Shown here piece after piece: positions 1-7,970 of a DNA stretch of 64,000 bases. Position 1 is the first letter of the stretch, and each line of letters opens with the position of its first letter. A program made the translations under genes and the position numbers. The notes under the pieces are model-generated. The model was given only the letters and a program-made list of their open reading frames with translations, did not search any database and was not told the DNA's origin. The stretch comes from Vagococcus martis (lineage in GTDB: Bacteria; Bacillota; Bacilli; Lactobacillales; Vagococcaceae), in the NCBI RefSeq assembly GCF_002026305.1, contig NZ_MVAB01000001.1:1222001-1286000 (forward strand), given 5' to 3'.

Positions 1-598
1 AAATGAAGAATTGAGTGTACAAGTTGCGATATTACGTGACAAATACATGAATTATGCGCAATCACTTGTGCATGGAGATTTACATTCAGGTTCAATATTT
101 GCGAATCAAGAGGGCATTAAAATCATTGATCCAGAGTTTGCATTTTATGGACCAATGGGTTACGACATTGGTAATGTGATAGGCAACTTATTTTTCTCTC
201 TAGCACATAATGACTTTTTTAATACAGACGCCTCTTTTAAAAAGTGGTTATCTGAAACGATTGTTTCTATCTATGATTTAACTAAGGAGAAAATGAGTTA
301 TGTAATAAAAGAAAAAACAACTTTACCATTATATCAAAATGCTTCTTTTATTGAGAATTATGTTTCAACTGTGATGCAGGATGCTTTAGGGTATGCAGGG
401 ACAGAAATGATTCGTCGTACAATAGGGGATTCTAAAGTAAAAGAGATTTCGTCAGCACCAGAAACATCTGAAAGAATCCAAATGGAGAGAGTCATCCTAA
501 CATTTGCGATAGACTGTATTATGGATAGAGATAAAATAGAGACAGGTGATCAATTAATACGTTGTTACCGTCTAGTAAAAAGTTGTACATTAAAGTAA
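1..598 (+). CDS. mtnK: S-methyl-5-thioribose kinase, C-terminal part (cut by window start)
   Basis: The frame is open to the first base, so the start lies outside the window; about 198 C-terminal residues are visible. Motifs of the MtnK family are present: the catalytic loop HGDLHSGSIFA and, shortly after, the metal-binding IDPEFAFYGPMGYDIG. The enzyme phosphorylates methylthioribose (from methylthioadenosine, a by-product of SAM use) to the 1-phosphate in the cytoplasm. The stop is 10 bp before mtnA, so the two are almost certainly cotranscribed. A 5-deoxyribose kinase of the same fold is an alternative substrate assignment. Confidence 0.85.
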   Translation, partial: NEELSVQVAILRDKYMNYAQSLVHGDLHSGSIFANQEGIKIIDPEFAFYGPMGYDIGNVIGNLFFSLAHNDFFNTDASFKKWLSETIVSIYDLTKEKMSYVIKEKTTLPLYQNASFIENYVSTVMQDALGYAGTEMIRRTIGDSKVKEISSAPETSERIQMERVILTFAIDCIMDRDKIETGDQLIRCYRLVKSCTLK

Positions 599-608
599 GG
601 GAGATATA

Positions 609-1664
609 ATGATGCAAAGAGCAGATTATGACATGCCATTTTTGTTACAATATGAAAATGTTGCCTGGTATGAAGAGGGAAAAGTTAGAATATTAGACCG
701 TCGAATTTATCCAACAGAAATTATTTTTGTTGAGTGTCACACGCATCAAGAAGTTGCGCAAGCAATCACAGATATGGTGACACAAAGTGCTGGTCCTTAT
801 ACAGCTGCTGGTATGGGCATGGCGTTAGCAGCATATGAAGTAAAAGATTTACCAATAGATGAACAAAAAGACTATTTGGATAAAGCAGCTCATACAATTG
901 GCTATGCTAGACCTACAACAGCCAATCGTATGACACAAATAACTGAAAATTGTGCCAATGTCGGAAAATTAGCATTAGATCATGGAACAAGCGCAATTGA
1001 GGCAATTTTTAATACGACGATTGACTCTTTAAATCGTCGCTACACTATTATGGATAAGGTTGGATGTACATTGTTAAAACAATTGCCTAAAAAAGGGAGT
1101 GTATTGACACAATGTTTTGGAGAAACCATTATCGGTACGCTATTTAGAGCAGCAAAAAAAGAAGGGTATGAGCTAGAGGTTTATTGCGCCGAGACTAGAC
1201 CGTATTTCCAAGGAGCTAGATTAACAGCTAGTTGTGTGGCGGATTTGGGGTTTTCTACAACCGTTGTGACAGATAATATGATTGCTTATATTATGGAAAA
1301 TAAAGGAATTGATGTTTTCACTTCAGCGGCTGATACGATTGCAAGAGATGGTCATATTGCGAATAAAATTGGAACAAATCAAATTGCTATTTTAGCACAA
1401 CACTATGAAGTGCCTTATTATGTTACGGGAATTCCTGATACAGATAAATTTGGTCGTGAAGATATAGTGATTGAAGAAAGAGACCCACAACAAGTCCTTG
1501 AATACAGAGGGATTAAGAATACGTTACCAAGTGTGAAAGGTATCTATCCATCATTTGATATTACACCACCAAGTAGAATTAGTGGGATTGTAACCGATAA
1601 AGGACTTTACTCACCTTATGATTTAGCCACCTATTTCACACATGAACAAACAAGATTTTATTAG
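609..1664 (+). CDS. mtnA: S-methyl-5-thioribose-1-phosphate isomerase
   Basis: 351 residues, the usual size for MtnA (eIF2B-alpha-like fold). Visible family motifs are CAETRPYFQGARLTA, the stretch IARDGHIANKIGT and the C-terminal FDITPPSRISGIVTDKG. It converts the aldose 1-phosphate made by MtnK into the ketose methylthioribulose-1-phosphate. GGGAGATATA just before the start serves as ribosome binding site. It is the middle gene of a three-gene operon whose last gene is an aldolase rather than the dehydratase/enolase series of the full methionine salvage pathway. Acting on 5-deoxyribose-1-phosphate is also possible, since the homologous steps use related isomerases. Confidence 0.85.
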   Translation: MMQRADYDMPFLLQYENVAWYEEGKVRILDRRIYPTEIIFVECHTHQEVAQAITDMVTQSAGPYTAAGMGMALAAYEVKDLPIDEQKDYLDKAAHTIGYARPTTANRMTQITENCANVGKLALDHGTSAIEAIFNTTIDSLNRRYTIMDKVGCTLLKQLPKKGSVLTQCFGETIIGTLFRAAKKEGYELEVYCAETRPYFQGARLTASCVADLGFSTTVVTDNMIAYIMENKGIDVFTSAADTIARDGHIANKIGTNQIAILAQHYEVPYYVTGIPDTDKFGREDIVIEERDPQQVLEYRGIKNTLPSVKGIYPSFDITPPSRISGIVTDKGLYSPYDLATYFTHEQTRFY

Positions 1665-1736
1665 TCTGATTTATAGAGTTACCAATAATCTGTCAGATGT
1701 AAGATAAACAAAGAAGTAAATAAAAGGATGATAAAG

Positions 1737-2402
1737 ATGAAGTATGTAAAAGAAAGACAATTACTTGTAGATTATGGTAAACAAATGATTGGAGAAAAAC
1801 TAACGACCGGAACAGGGGGAAATTTAAGTATCTATATTAGGGAAGACAATGTTATGTTAATCACACCAAGTGGTATACCCTATATGGATACAGTACCTGA
1901 AGATATCGTGTTAATGACACTAGATGGGGAAGTTCTTGAAGGGGATCGAAAACCATCTAGTGAATATGATATGCATTGTATTTTTTATAAAAATACTGAC
2001 AATATCAATTCTGTTGTTCATACTCACTCAGAGTTTGCTACCGTTTTTGCTTGTTTACAGCAAGATATTCTCCCACTGCACTATATTATTGGGTCAGTTG
2101 GTAAAAAAATAAGATGTTGCAAATATGAAACGTTTGGAACGAAAGAATTGGCACAAACTGTATATGACACAATAGGCGAGGATAAAGGATTACTTTTAGG
2201 TAATCATGGAACGATTGCTGTGGGTGAAGACTTAGCTTCAGCTTTTTCAGTGGCTAAAGATATTGAGTTTATAGCTAAACTTTATTACCGAGCATTATCT
2301 ATTGGAAAACCAGTTCTTTTAGATGATGAACAACTATCTGAAGTCGTAGAAAAATTCGGTACGTATGGTCAACTTAGAACATATGGGCAAAAAAATGAGT
2401 AA
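1737..2402 (+). CDS. Class II aldolase (fuculose-phosphate aldolase family), probable methylthioribulose-phosphate/deoxyribulose-phosphate aldolase
   Basis: Cytoplasmic class II aldolase/adducin-family protein. The sugar-phosphate motif TGTGGNLS is near residue 25, the zinc ligands VVHTHSE near residue 95 and a third histidine in GNHGTIAVG near residue 155. I chose the ATG at 1737 because AAAGGA lies 8-9 nt upstream; an ATG at 1728 would bury that site. Placement after mtnK and mtnA fits the DHAP shunt (MtnK-MtnA-Ald2, or the related 5-deoxyribose route), which splits the ketose phosphate into DHAP and a small aldehyde. Substrate is inferred from context; the sequence alone shows only the aldolase family. 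Confidence 0.75.
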   Translation: MKYVKERQLLVDYGKQMIGEKLTTGTGGNLSIYIREDNVMLITPSGIPYMDTVPEDIVLMTLDGEVLEGDRKPSSEYDMHCIFYKNTDNINSVVHTHSEFATVFACLQQDILPLHYIIGSVGKKIRCCKYETFGTKELAQTVYDTIGEDKGLLLGNHGTIAVGEDLASAFSVAKDIEFIAKLYYRALSIGKPVLLDDEQLSEVVEKFGTYGQLRTYGQKNE

Positions 2403-2410
2403 ATAATGAA

Positions 2411-2454
2411 CCGTTTAACTTGATTATCATTGCAAGTTAAACGGTTTTTGTTTT
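2411..2454 (+). terminator. Rho-independent terminator of the mtn operon
   Basis: A perfect 12-bp stem (CCGTTTAACTTG with CAAGTTAAACGG) around a 10-nt loop, followed by a T-rich run, 8 bp after the aldolase stop. Confidence 0.9.
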
Positions 2455-2618
2455 AAAACGATCTCATTTCATTTTAAGAACTTTTTTGATAATAAACTAA
2501 AACTAAAAAACTAATAAAATAAAAATTGTTTTATAATATAATAAAAATAAACTTTTTACAACAAATATACATATATTAACAAAAAACAAATAAAAATAAC
2601 TTGAAATAGGTTAAAATG

Positions 2619-2646
2619 TTGAATTAATGTATTATAATGTTATAAT
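2619..2646 (+). promoter_or_regulatory. Probable promoter of the first LPxTG gene
   Basis: TTGAAT and TATAAT are separated by 16 bp, about 50 bp before the start codon at 2696. A second TATAAT at 2633 overlaps the spacer. The stretch TGTTGAATTA at 2618 recurs at 6121 before the paralogous gene. The rest of the gap 2455-2618 is very AT-rich with nothing else recognisable. Confidence 0.5.
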
Positions 2647-2695
2647 ATTTGTGTAGTTTATATAAAAAGATAAAAATAGGGAGAGATAAACTAAA

Positions 2696-4843
2696 ATGAA
2701 AAAAGTTAAATTAACGACAGCGACATTAGCAATGTTAGCTGGAGCGGTTGTAGCACCAATGGTATCAAATGCAGAAGAATCAGCAAGCACCCCATCATCT
2801 ACAGAAGTAGAAAAACCAGAAGTAACAGATGACTCAATTGGTGAATCAGCACCTAAAGAAGAAGAAATAGAAGATAAAACTAGTGCACAAACACCAGCAC
2901 CAGCAACTGGAAACGAAACACCAAAAGTTATGCCAAGAGCAGCAAGAAGTGTAGACACAAGCACAGCATTAGCTTCAGCAAAAGAAACTGCTAAACAAGA
3001 AGTAGCTAACTTATTCCATTCAGGACAAATGTTAGAAGATAAATACTACCCATATGCAAAACGTATTGACGCTGCACAAACACCAGAAGAAGCTCAAGCA
3101 GTAGTTAACGAAGCGAAAAATACTGTAGCAGCTGAATTAGCGGCATTAAAAGAAACAACTAAAGGTAATATCGCTCAATTACACCATTCAGGATTAATGT
3201 CATTAGAAAAATATTATGACTTTGCAGCAAAAGTTGATGCAGAAAAAACACTTGTCGGTATTGCAGCAGTTGAAGCAGCAGCAAATTCATTTGCTAATAG
3301 CGACATCAACAAAGCTCAAGTATCAACAAAACAAGAATTAGCTGACTTAGTTCGCGCTGGTAAAATTAGTGAAGAGGCATACTATAACCTTGTACCAGGA
3401 ATTGACAATGCAACAACTGTTGGTGAAATTGACGCTGTCTTAGCACAAGCTAACAACTTAGTTTCTTTAAATGAAGAAAAAGAAGCAGCTAAAGAAGTTG
3501 TTCTTGGTTTAAGCCACAAAGAACAAATCACACCAGATGATTACTGGAATTTCGTTGACCAAATCGAAAAATCAGACTCATCAGCAGCTGTTCAATCAGT
3601 AGTAGCATCAGCAAAACAATTAGCAGAATTAAACCAAGCTAAAAAAGATGCAAAACAAGCAGTAGCTGATTTAGTATATGAAGGAAAATTAACAGAAGAT
3701 GAGTACTTCCCATATGCAGAACGTATTGACGCTGCACAAACACCAGAAGAAGCAAAAGCTGTTGTAGCTGATGCACAAGCAAAAGTAGCTTTAGATGCGA
3801 TTAAATTAGAAGCAAAACATGAAATTAACGAATTAGTACATGCAGGTAAAATCACTTTAGAAGACTACTATGCATTTGAAGAACAAATTGATGCAGCAAC
3901 ATCTGAAAGGGAAGTAAGATCAGTAGTAGCTTCAGCTCACTATTTATCAGACTTAAATGATGCTAAATTAGAAGCAAAATATACTATCAATGACTTAGTA
4001 CATGCAGGTAAATTAACATTAGACGATTACTATGCATTTGAAAAAGATATTGACGCAGCAACAACTCTTGAAGGTGTTCAATCAGTTGTAGATGCAGCAA
4101 ACTATTTAGTAGCATTAAATGATGCTAAATTAGAAGCAAAATATACTATCAATGACTTAGTACATGCAGGTAAACTAACATTAGATGATTACTATACATT
4201 TGAAAAAGATATTGATGCATCAACTACATTAGAAGAAGTAGCATCAGTTGTTGAAACAGCTAAACAATTAGTAGCTTTAAACGAAGCTAAAGAAGCTGGT
4301 AAATACACAATTAGTGATATGGTTTATGCTGACCAATTAACACTAAATGACTACTACCACTTTGCAGAACAAATTGAAAATGCAAAAGATGTTAAAACAG
4401 TAGATGAAATTTTAGAAACTGCAAAAGCTTTATCAGCAGCTAGAATTGCAGCAGATGCTGAGTTATTAGAATTCTTATCAGAAGGAAAAATTACTCCAGC
4501 TCAATATAAAGAATATAAAGCTCAAATTTTAAACGCTAAAACTGCAGAAGAAGTTGAAGCAATCATGGCTGACTTCCGTGCATTATTCGCTCCAGAAGAA
4601 ACAGAAAAACCAGGTGAAGAAACAGGAAAACCAGGTGAAGGCGAAGAACCAGCTAAAACAGACGCTAACAAAGGTAACAACAAAGCTGACTCTAAAAAAT
4701 CAGTAGTAGTTAAACAAGAAACAACTAAAAACAATGGTAAAAAAGTTTTACCACAAACTGGCGACACTGTAGAAAAAGGTTTAATTTTAGGTGGATTAAC
4801 AGCAATGTTATCATCTGCAGCATTATACTTCAGAAAAAAATAA
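2696..4843 (+). CDS. LPxTG-anchored surface protein with ten GA-like three-helix repeats
   Basis: 715 residues. A Sec signal peptide (basic start, hydrophobic core, probable cut after SNA near residue 26) is followed by an acidic Pro/Thr/Glu linker. Residues about 91-630 hold ten repeats of about 54 residues with the pattern AK..AK.E...L...GK.T..DYY.F...IDAA.T.E.V..VV..A, which resembles the GA (albumin-binding-type) three-helix module; binding partner unknown. The C-terminus is a sortase signal, LPQTGD, hydrophobic segment and RKK tail. GGGAGAGAT precedes the ATG. Codon use is strongly biased to a few A/T-ending codons, suggesting high expression. Its signal peptide and tail closely match those of the protein at 6196. 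Confidence 0.85.
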   Translation: MKKVKLTTATLAMLAGAVVAPMVSNAEESASTPSSTEVEKPEVTDDSIGESAPKEEEIEDKTSAQTPAPATGNETPKVMPRAARSVDTSTALASAKETAKQEVANLFHSGQMLEDKYYPYAKRIDAAQTPEEAQAVVNEAKNTVAAELAALKETTKGNIAQLHHSGLMSLEKYYDFAAKVDAEKTLVGIAAVEAAANSFANSDINKAQVSTKQELADLVRAGKISEEAYYNLVPGIDNATTVGEIDAVLAQANNLVSLNEEKEAAKEVVLGLSHKEQITPDDYWNFVDQIEKSDSSAAVQSVVASAKQLAELNQAKKDAKQAVADLVYEGKLTEDEYFPYAERIDAAQTPEEAKAVVADAQAKVALDAIKLEAKHEINELVHAGKITLEDYYAFEEQIDAATSEREVRSVVASAHYLSDLNDAKLEAKYTINDLVHAGKLTLDDYYAFEKDIDAATTLEGVQSVVDAANYLVALNDAKLEAKYTINDLVHAGKLTLDDYYTFEKDIDASTTLEEVASVVETAKQLVALNEAKEAGKYTISDMVYADQLTLNDYYHFAEQIENAKDVKTVDEILETAKALSAARIAADAELLEFLSEGKITPAQYKEYKAQILNAKTAEEVEAIMADFRALFAPEETEKPGEETGKPGEGEEPAKTDANKGNNKADSKKSVVVKQETTKNNGKKVLPQTGDTVEKGLILGGLTAMLSSAALYFRKK
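2966..4590 (+). repeat. Ten tandem ~54-residue protein repeats
   Basis: In-frame repeats of roughly 162 bp. Units 7 and 8 (around 3955-4260) are nearly identical over the segment beginning LNDAKLEAKYTINDLVHAG, pointing to recent duplication; units 2, 4 and 10 are the most divergent. Confidence 0.8.
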
Positions 4844-4866
4844 TTTAAATTTAGGTGGATTTTGTT

Positions 4867-5253
4867 GTGGAAAAACGACAAGATAAAAAATCAAGCAATA
4901 TTATAGTTAAACTAGTCATTTTAGTTGCAATAGTAGTGGGAGTTATCTTTGGAGGTCGTTATATTTTAAATGACAAGCAAAAGAGCAGTACTACAACAAA
5001 GACTAAAGAGACACAAGTTTCAACTGTAAATAAAGAATCAGAACAATTACAAGTAGCATTGGATGCTATGAAAGAGTTATTTGTTAATGGTGATCCTACA
5101 AGATATCGAACTGATGTAACGAAAAAAGAGTTTTCGTCAGTCCAAGATAAGATTGATAAACTGGAAGGTAGTACAGTAAAAGAAAACTTACAAACGAAAT
5201 TAGATGAGATAAAGAAATCCCAAACAGGTGGGTCTTCGGGAAGTTCATCATGA
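4867..5253 (+). CDS. Small membrane-anchored protein of unknown function
   Basis: About 128 residues. A GTG start at 4867 is preferred because AGGTGG lies 8 nt upstream; a GTG at 4855 would overlap this site. A basic N-terminus precedes one transmembrane helix (residues about 13-35), then a Ser/Thr/Lys-rich linker and a mostly helical outer domain ending in a Gly/Ser tail. The gene starts 23 bp after the LPxTG gene and ends at a terminator, so it is probably cotranscribed with it. I do not recognise the family; an accessory role for the surface protein is only a guess. Confidence 0.65.
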   Translation: MEKRQDKKSSNIIVKLVILVAIVVGVIFGGRYILNDKQKSSTTTKTKETQVSTVNKESEQLQVALDAMKELFVNGDPTRYRTDVTKKEFSSVQDKIDKLEGSTVKENLQTKLDEIKKSQTGGSSGSSS

Positions 5254-5267
5254 ATAAATAATTGATT

Positions 5268-5300
5268 AAGCAAGAGGGCATTTCCTCTTGCTTTTTTCTT
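5268..5300 (+). terminator. Rho-independent terminator
   Basis: AGCAAGAGG pairs with CCTCTTGCT around a short loop, followed by TTTTTT. It closes the unit 2696-5253 just before the IS200 element. Confidence 0.85.
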
Positions 5301-5433
5301 ATATGTTTTGAAAACCACCTGCTATGCGGGTGGTTCTAGAGAGCTTTTAGCGTGGTATTAAAAAATCCTCCTAAAATGATAAGATAAATTTGGTTTCCCG
5401 ACCACAACATATCAATCATATAGGAGGATCCTT

Positions 5434-5907
5434 ATGAAAAAGGACAATCAAAGTTTATCACACACAACATGGAAATGTAAGTATCATATCGTTTTTGCTC
5501 CTAAATACAGACGACAAATTATTTATGGAAAATACAAACAAAGTATCGGAGAAATTCTAAGGTTATTATGTGAGCGAAAAGGTGTTGAAATAATTGAAGC
5601 TAGCGCATGTAAAGATCATGTTCATATGTTAGTAAGTATTCCATCAAAATTAAGTGTTTCAGGATTCATAGGTTACTTAAAAGGAAAAAGCAGTCTTATG
5701 ATCTTTGACAGACATGCTAATTTGAAATATAGATATGGTAACAGAAAATTTTGGTGTCGGGGTTACTATGTTGATACAGTAGGACAAAATAAGAAACAAA
5801 TTGAGGAATACATAAGAAATCAAATTCAAGAAGATTATGTGGCAGATCAACTAACATTATTTGAAGAATATGATCCGTTTACAGGAGAGAAAAATAAAAA
5901 GAAATAA
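5434..5907 (+). CDS. tnpA: IS200-type transposase (Y1 HUH)
   Basis: 157 residues, normal length for IS200 TnpA. The HUH metal-binding motif is DHVHMLV near residue 65; the catalytic tyrosine is probably the one in EEYIRNQ near residue 130. AGGAGG lies 8 nt before the ATG. The frame is intact, so the copy may be active. A decayed relative is at 54.2 kb. Confidence 0.92.
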   Translation: MKKDNQSLSHTTWKCKYHIVFAPKYRRQIIYGKYKQSIGEILRLLCERKGVEIIEASACKDHVHMLVSIPSKLSVSGFIGYLKGKSSLMIFDRHANLKYRYGNRKFWCRGYYVDTVGQNKKQIEEYIRNQIQEDYVADQLTLFEEYDPFTGEKNKKK

Positions 5908-6010
5908 TAGATCCTTTTAGGATCAGCGAGTAAATGTGGTGCATAAGGGAAACCGTTTCAGTGAGCCTTTCAGGCTCAGGCCGGTAATAGAGGCTTTCAG
6001 CCGAAGAACA
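5908..6010 (+). other. Structured untranslated tail of the IS200 element
   Basis: Between the tnpA stop and the right-end hairpin is a stretch richer in GC than its surroundings, with short hairpins: GATCC/GGATC at 5929-5944 and GAGCC/GGCTC at 5962-5976. It resembles the structured right-end RNA region of IS605-type elements, though no tnpB is present. Confidence 0.4.
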
Positions 6011-6195
6011 AACCTCCAGTTCTCACTGGAGGTTTTGATTCTTAAAAAACGTATATTTTTTACAATAAGAAAGTTAACTGTAAAATATTATTATAGAATA
6101 ATACTTATTAATCAATAATTGTTGAATTAGTATTCTGAAATGGCATACTATAATCGCAGATTATGCAAAAATACGTTTTTAAGGAGAGAAATACA

Positions 6196-6795
6196 ATGAA
6201 AAAAGCTAAATTAACAACAGCTATGTTAGCATTATTAGTTGGTACAGCAGTAGCACCAATGGTAGCATCTGCAGAAAGCAATGATCCATGGGGAGACGCT
6301 TACAGCCCTTACCAACCAGAAAAAATTTCTGATGCTGAATCAGCAAAAGATGCAGCAGCAAAAGAAGATGCAGTAAAAGATGCATGGGAAGCAGCAGCTA
6401 CCAAAGATTCAGTAGAAAAAGACTGGAATACTCCAACTGCTGAAGAAGGAAAAGCTACAGAAGACTCATGGAAAGATGCATGGGAAAAAGCAGCAAACGA
6501 AGCAAATAAAACTTCTGAATCAAAAACAGAAGAAACTAAAACTTCTGAATCAAAAACAGAAGGTTCTAAAACTGAATCTTCAAAAGAAGCAGAAAAAACA
6601 ACTGATTCTAAAAAAGAAGAAACTAAAACAACAGACTCTAAAAAAGCTGCTGTAAAAGTTGCGACAAAAAAAGAAGAAGCTAAAAAATCTGCAGCTGTTT
6701 TACCACAAACAAATGATACTGTAAACACTGGTTTAGTTGCTGGTGGAGTATTATCTATGTTAGGTTCAGCTTTATTATTCTTCAGAAAAAAATAA
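6196..6795 (+). CDS. Small LPxTG-type wall protein, low complexity
   Basis: 199 residues from the ATG at 6196, chosen because AAGGAGAG ends 7 nt upstream; an in-frame ATG at 6163 has no such site and would hide the signal peptide. The signal peptide (cut probably after ASA, residue 27) is almost the same as in the protein at 2696. The mature part is charged and low in complexity: W-containing segments (DAWEAAATKDS and DAWEKAANEAN), then repeated TSESKTE/TDSKKEE. The sorting signal is LPQTND, a variant with Asn in place of Gly, followed by a hydrophobic stretch and RKK. No enzyme domain is visible; a wall-spanning or adhesin-like role is a guess. Confidence 0.75.
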   Translation: MKKAKLTTAMLALLVGTAVAPMVASAESNDPWGDAYSPYQPEKISDAESAKDAAAKEDAVKDAWEAAATKDSVEKDWNTPTAEEGKATEDSWKDAWEKAANEANKTSESKTEETKTSESKTEGSKTESSKEAEKTTDSKKEETKTTDSKKAAVKVATKKEEAKKSAAVLPQTNDTVNTGLVAGGVLSMLGSALLFFRKK

Positions 6796-6812
6796 GCTAA
6801 GATTATACTGTT

Positions 6813-6850
6813 AAGGTAAGTAATAGATTGTCTATTATTTACCTTTTTTG
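6813..6850 (+). terminator. Rho-independent terminator
   Basis: AAGGTAAGTAATAGA pairs with TCTATTATTTACCTT (one G-T pair) around a 3-nt loop, then a T run. It ends the wall-protein transcript. Confidence 0.8.
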
Positions 6851-6919
6851 TTGTTTATTCTATCCTTTTTGGTTCTCTTTTGATATGATGAAGGCGACAT
6901 ATGAATTGAGGTGACAAAA

Positions 6920-7921
6920 ATGAAAATAACAATCAAAGAAATAGCAGCTATCTCAGGTGTTTCTACGACAACCGTTTCTCAGATATTAAATAATAAAGGG
7001 CAAAGATTTAGCGAAGAAACACGCAAAAGAGTTTTAAAAGCGGTTGAGGAATACGATTACAATCCTGATTACTTTGCTAAAAATATGGTTCATAGGGAGT
7101 CTAAAACAGTTGGAATGATTGTTCCAGATGTAACTGACTTATTTTTTTCCAAGGTAATTGAAGGTGTTGAGGATTACTTTAATAAAAAAGATTATATGAT
7201 TTTATTATGTAATTCAAGACATTCAGCAGAAAAAGAGAAAGATTATATCAAACAACTTCAAAATCGATCGGTTGCAGGGATTTTATTAGCAAGTCCGAAT
7301 TCTTTAAAGTTAGAGAGTGATCTAAAAGGAAGTCCATATATTTTAATTGATAGGGGGCTTAATACGAGAACAGAAGGAAATCTGTTAGTAAAAGAATATA
7401 GTGGTGTTTATCAAGCTATTCAACATTTAATTGATAATGGACATACGCGAGTTGGTATGCTGACAAATGAATCCGGTTATTATGAAATGACAGAGCGATT
7501 TGATGCGTATTATCAATGTCTAAAAGATAATAATATTGAATATAATCCTGATTTTATTGCAGACGGTCCTGTGACAATAGAGGGTGGATACTTAGCTGCT
7601 AAAGGTTTACTCGAAAAACAAGTTATCACAGCATTATGTTGTGGAAACGATCAAATGGCGATTGGAGCTTACAGAGCAGCCTATGAATTAGGTTTAACTA
7701 TTCCAAAAGACTTATCGGTGATAGGGTTTGATGACCTAGAAATCTCAGCTTTTTTAAATCCACCATTAACAACAGTAAAACAACCAGCTTTTGATATTGG
7801 TTATACGGCCGCTCAATATTTGTTACAAGAAATAGATCATCCTAATGAAATTATTCCTAATAAAACTTTCGAAACCACGTTTATTGAACGAGGAAGCACA
7901 ATATCTATTGACAAAACATGA
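6920..7921 (+). CDS. LacI-family transcriptional regulator of the nucleoside operon (RbsR-like)
   Basis: 333 residues from the ATG at 6920, 6 nt after GAGGTGA; a GTG at 6911 overlaps that site. The N-terminal helix-turn-helix reads ITIKEIAAISGVSTTTVSQILN, with the hinge near residue 50. The rest is a periplasmic-binding-protein-like sensor domain (NDQMAIGAYRAA, DLSVIGFDDLEIS). The gene lies directly upstream of pdp, and paired LacI-type palindromes sit in the gap, so it probably represses the nucleoside genes. The inducer is likely a ribose, deoxyribose or nucleoside-derived ligand, unproven. The -35 box of the next promoter overlaps its last codons. Confidence 0.8.
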   Translation: MKITIKEIAAISGVSTTTVSQILNNKGQRFSEETRKRVLKAVEEYDYNPDYFAKNMVHRESKTVGMIVPDVTDLFFSKVIEGVEDYFNKKDYMILLCNSRHSAEKEKDYIKQLQNRSVAGILLASPNSLKLESDLKGSPYILIDRGLNTRTEGNLLVKEYSGVYQAIQHLIDNGHTRVGMLTNESGYYEMTERFDAYYQCLKDNNIEYNPDFIADGPVTIEGGYLAAKGLLEKQVITALCCGNDQMAIGAYRAAYELGLTIPKDLSVIGFDDLEISAFLNPPLTTVKQPAFDIGYTAAQYLLQEIDHPNEIIPNKTFETTFIERGSTISIDKT

Positions 7922-7935
7922 AAACGTGTTAAAAT
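7908..7935 (+). promoter_or_regulatory. Promoter of the nucleoside operon
   Basis: TTGACA at 7908 and TAAAAT at 7930 with a 16-bp spacer. The -35 lies inside the end of the regulator gene, so the start point would be near 7942. Confidence 0.7.
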
Positions 7936-7940
7936 CTAAT

Positions 7941-7954
7941 TGTAAGCGCTATTA
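7941..7954 (+). promoter_or_regulatory. cre-like site (CcpA)
   Basis: TGTAAGCGCTATTA matches the Gram-positive cre consensus TGWAANCGNTNWCA at 13 of 14 positions. Located at the expected transcription start, it would allow glucose repression of nucleoside use. Confidence 0.55.
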
Positions 7955-7970
7955 GTTTAATACTACAAAG

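Larger units (their letters stand above)
5306..6040 (+). mobile_element. IS200-type insertion sequence (IS200/IS605 family), tnpA only
   Basis: About 0.73 kb. The left end carries a hairpin at 5314-5334 (ACCACCTGC, loop TAT, GCGGGTGGT). The right end carries a 10-bp hairpin at 6011-6034 (AACCTCCAGT/ACTGGAGGTT). Subterminal hairpins without inverted-repeat ends are typical of single-strand-transposing IS200 elements. Exact cleavage points cannot be fixed by eye. No tnpB is present. It lies between the two LPxTG genes and breaks neither. Confidence 0.75.

Noticed and set aside
5936-6118. 60-codon frame at the right end of the IS200 element
   Set aside because: Lies over end hairpins, starts with GTG without a ribosome site, no family likeness.
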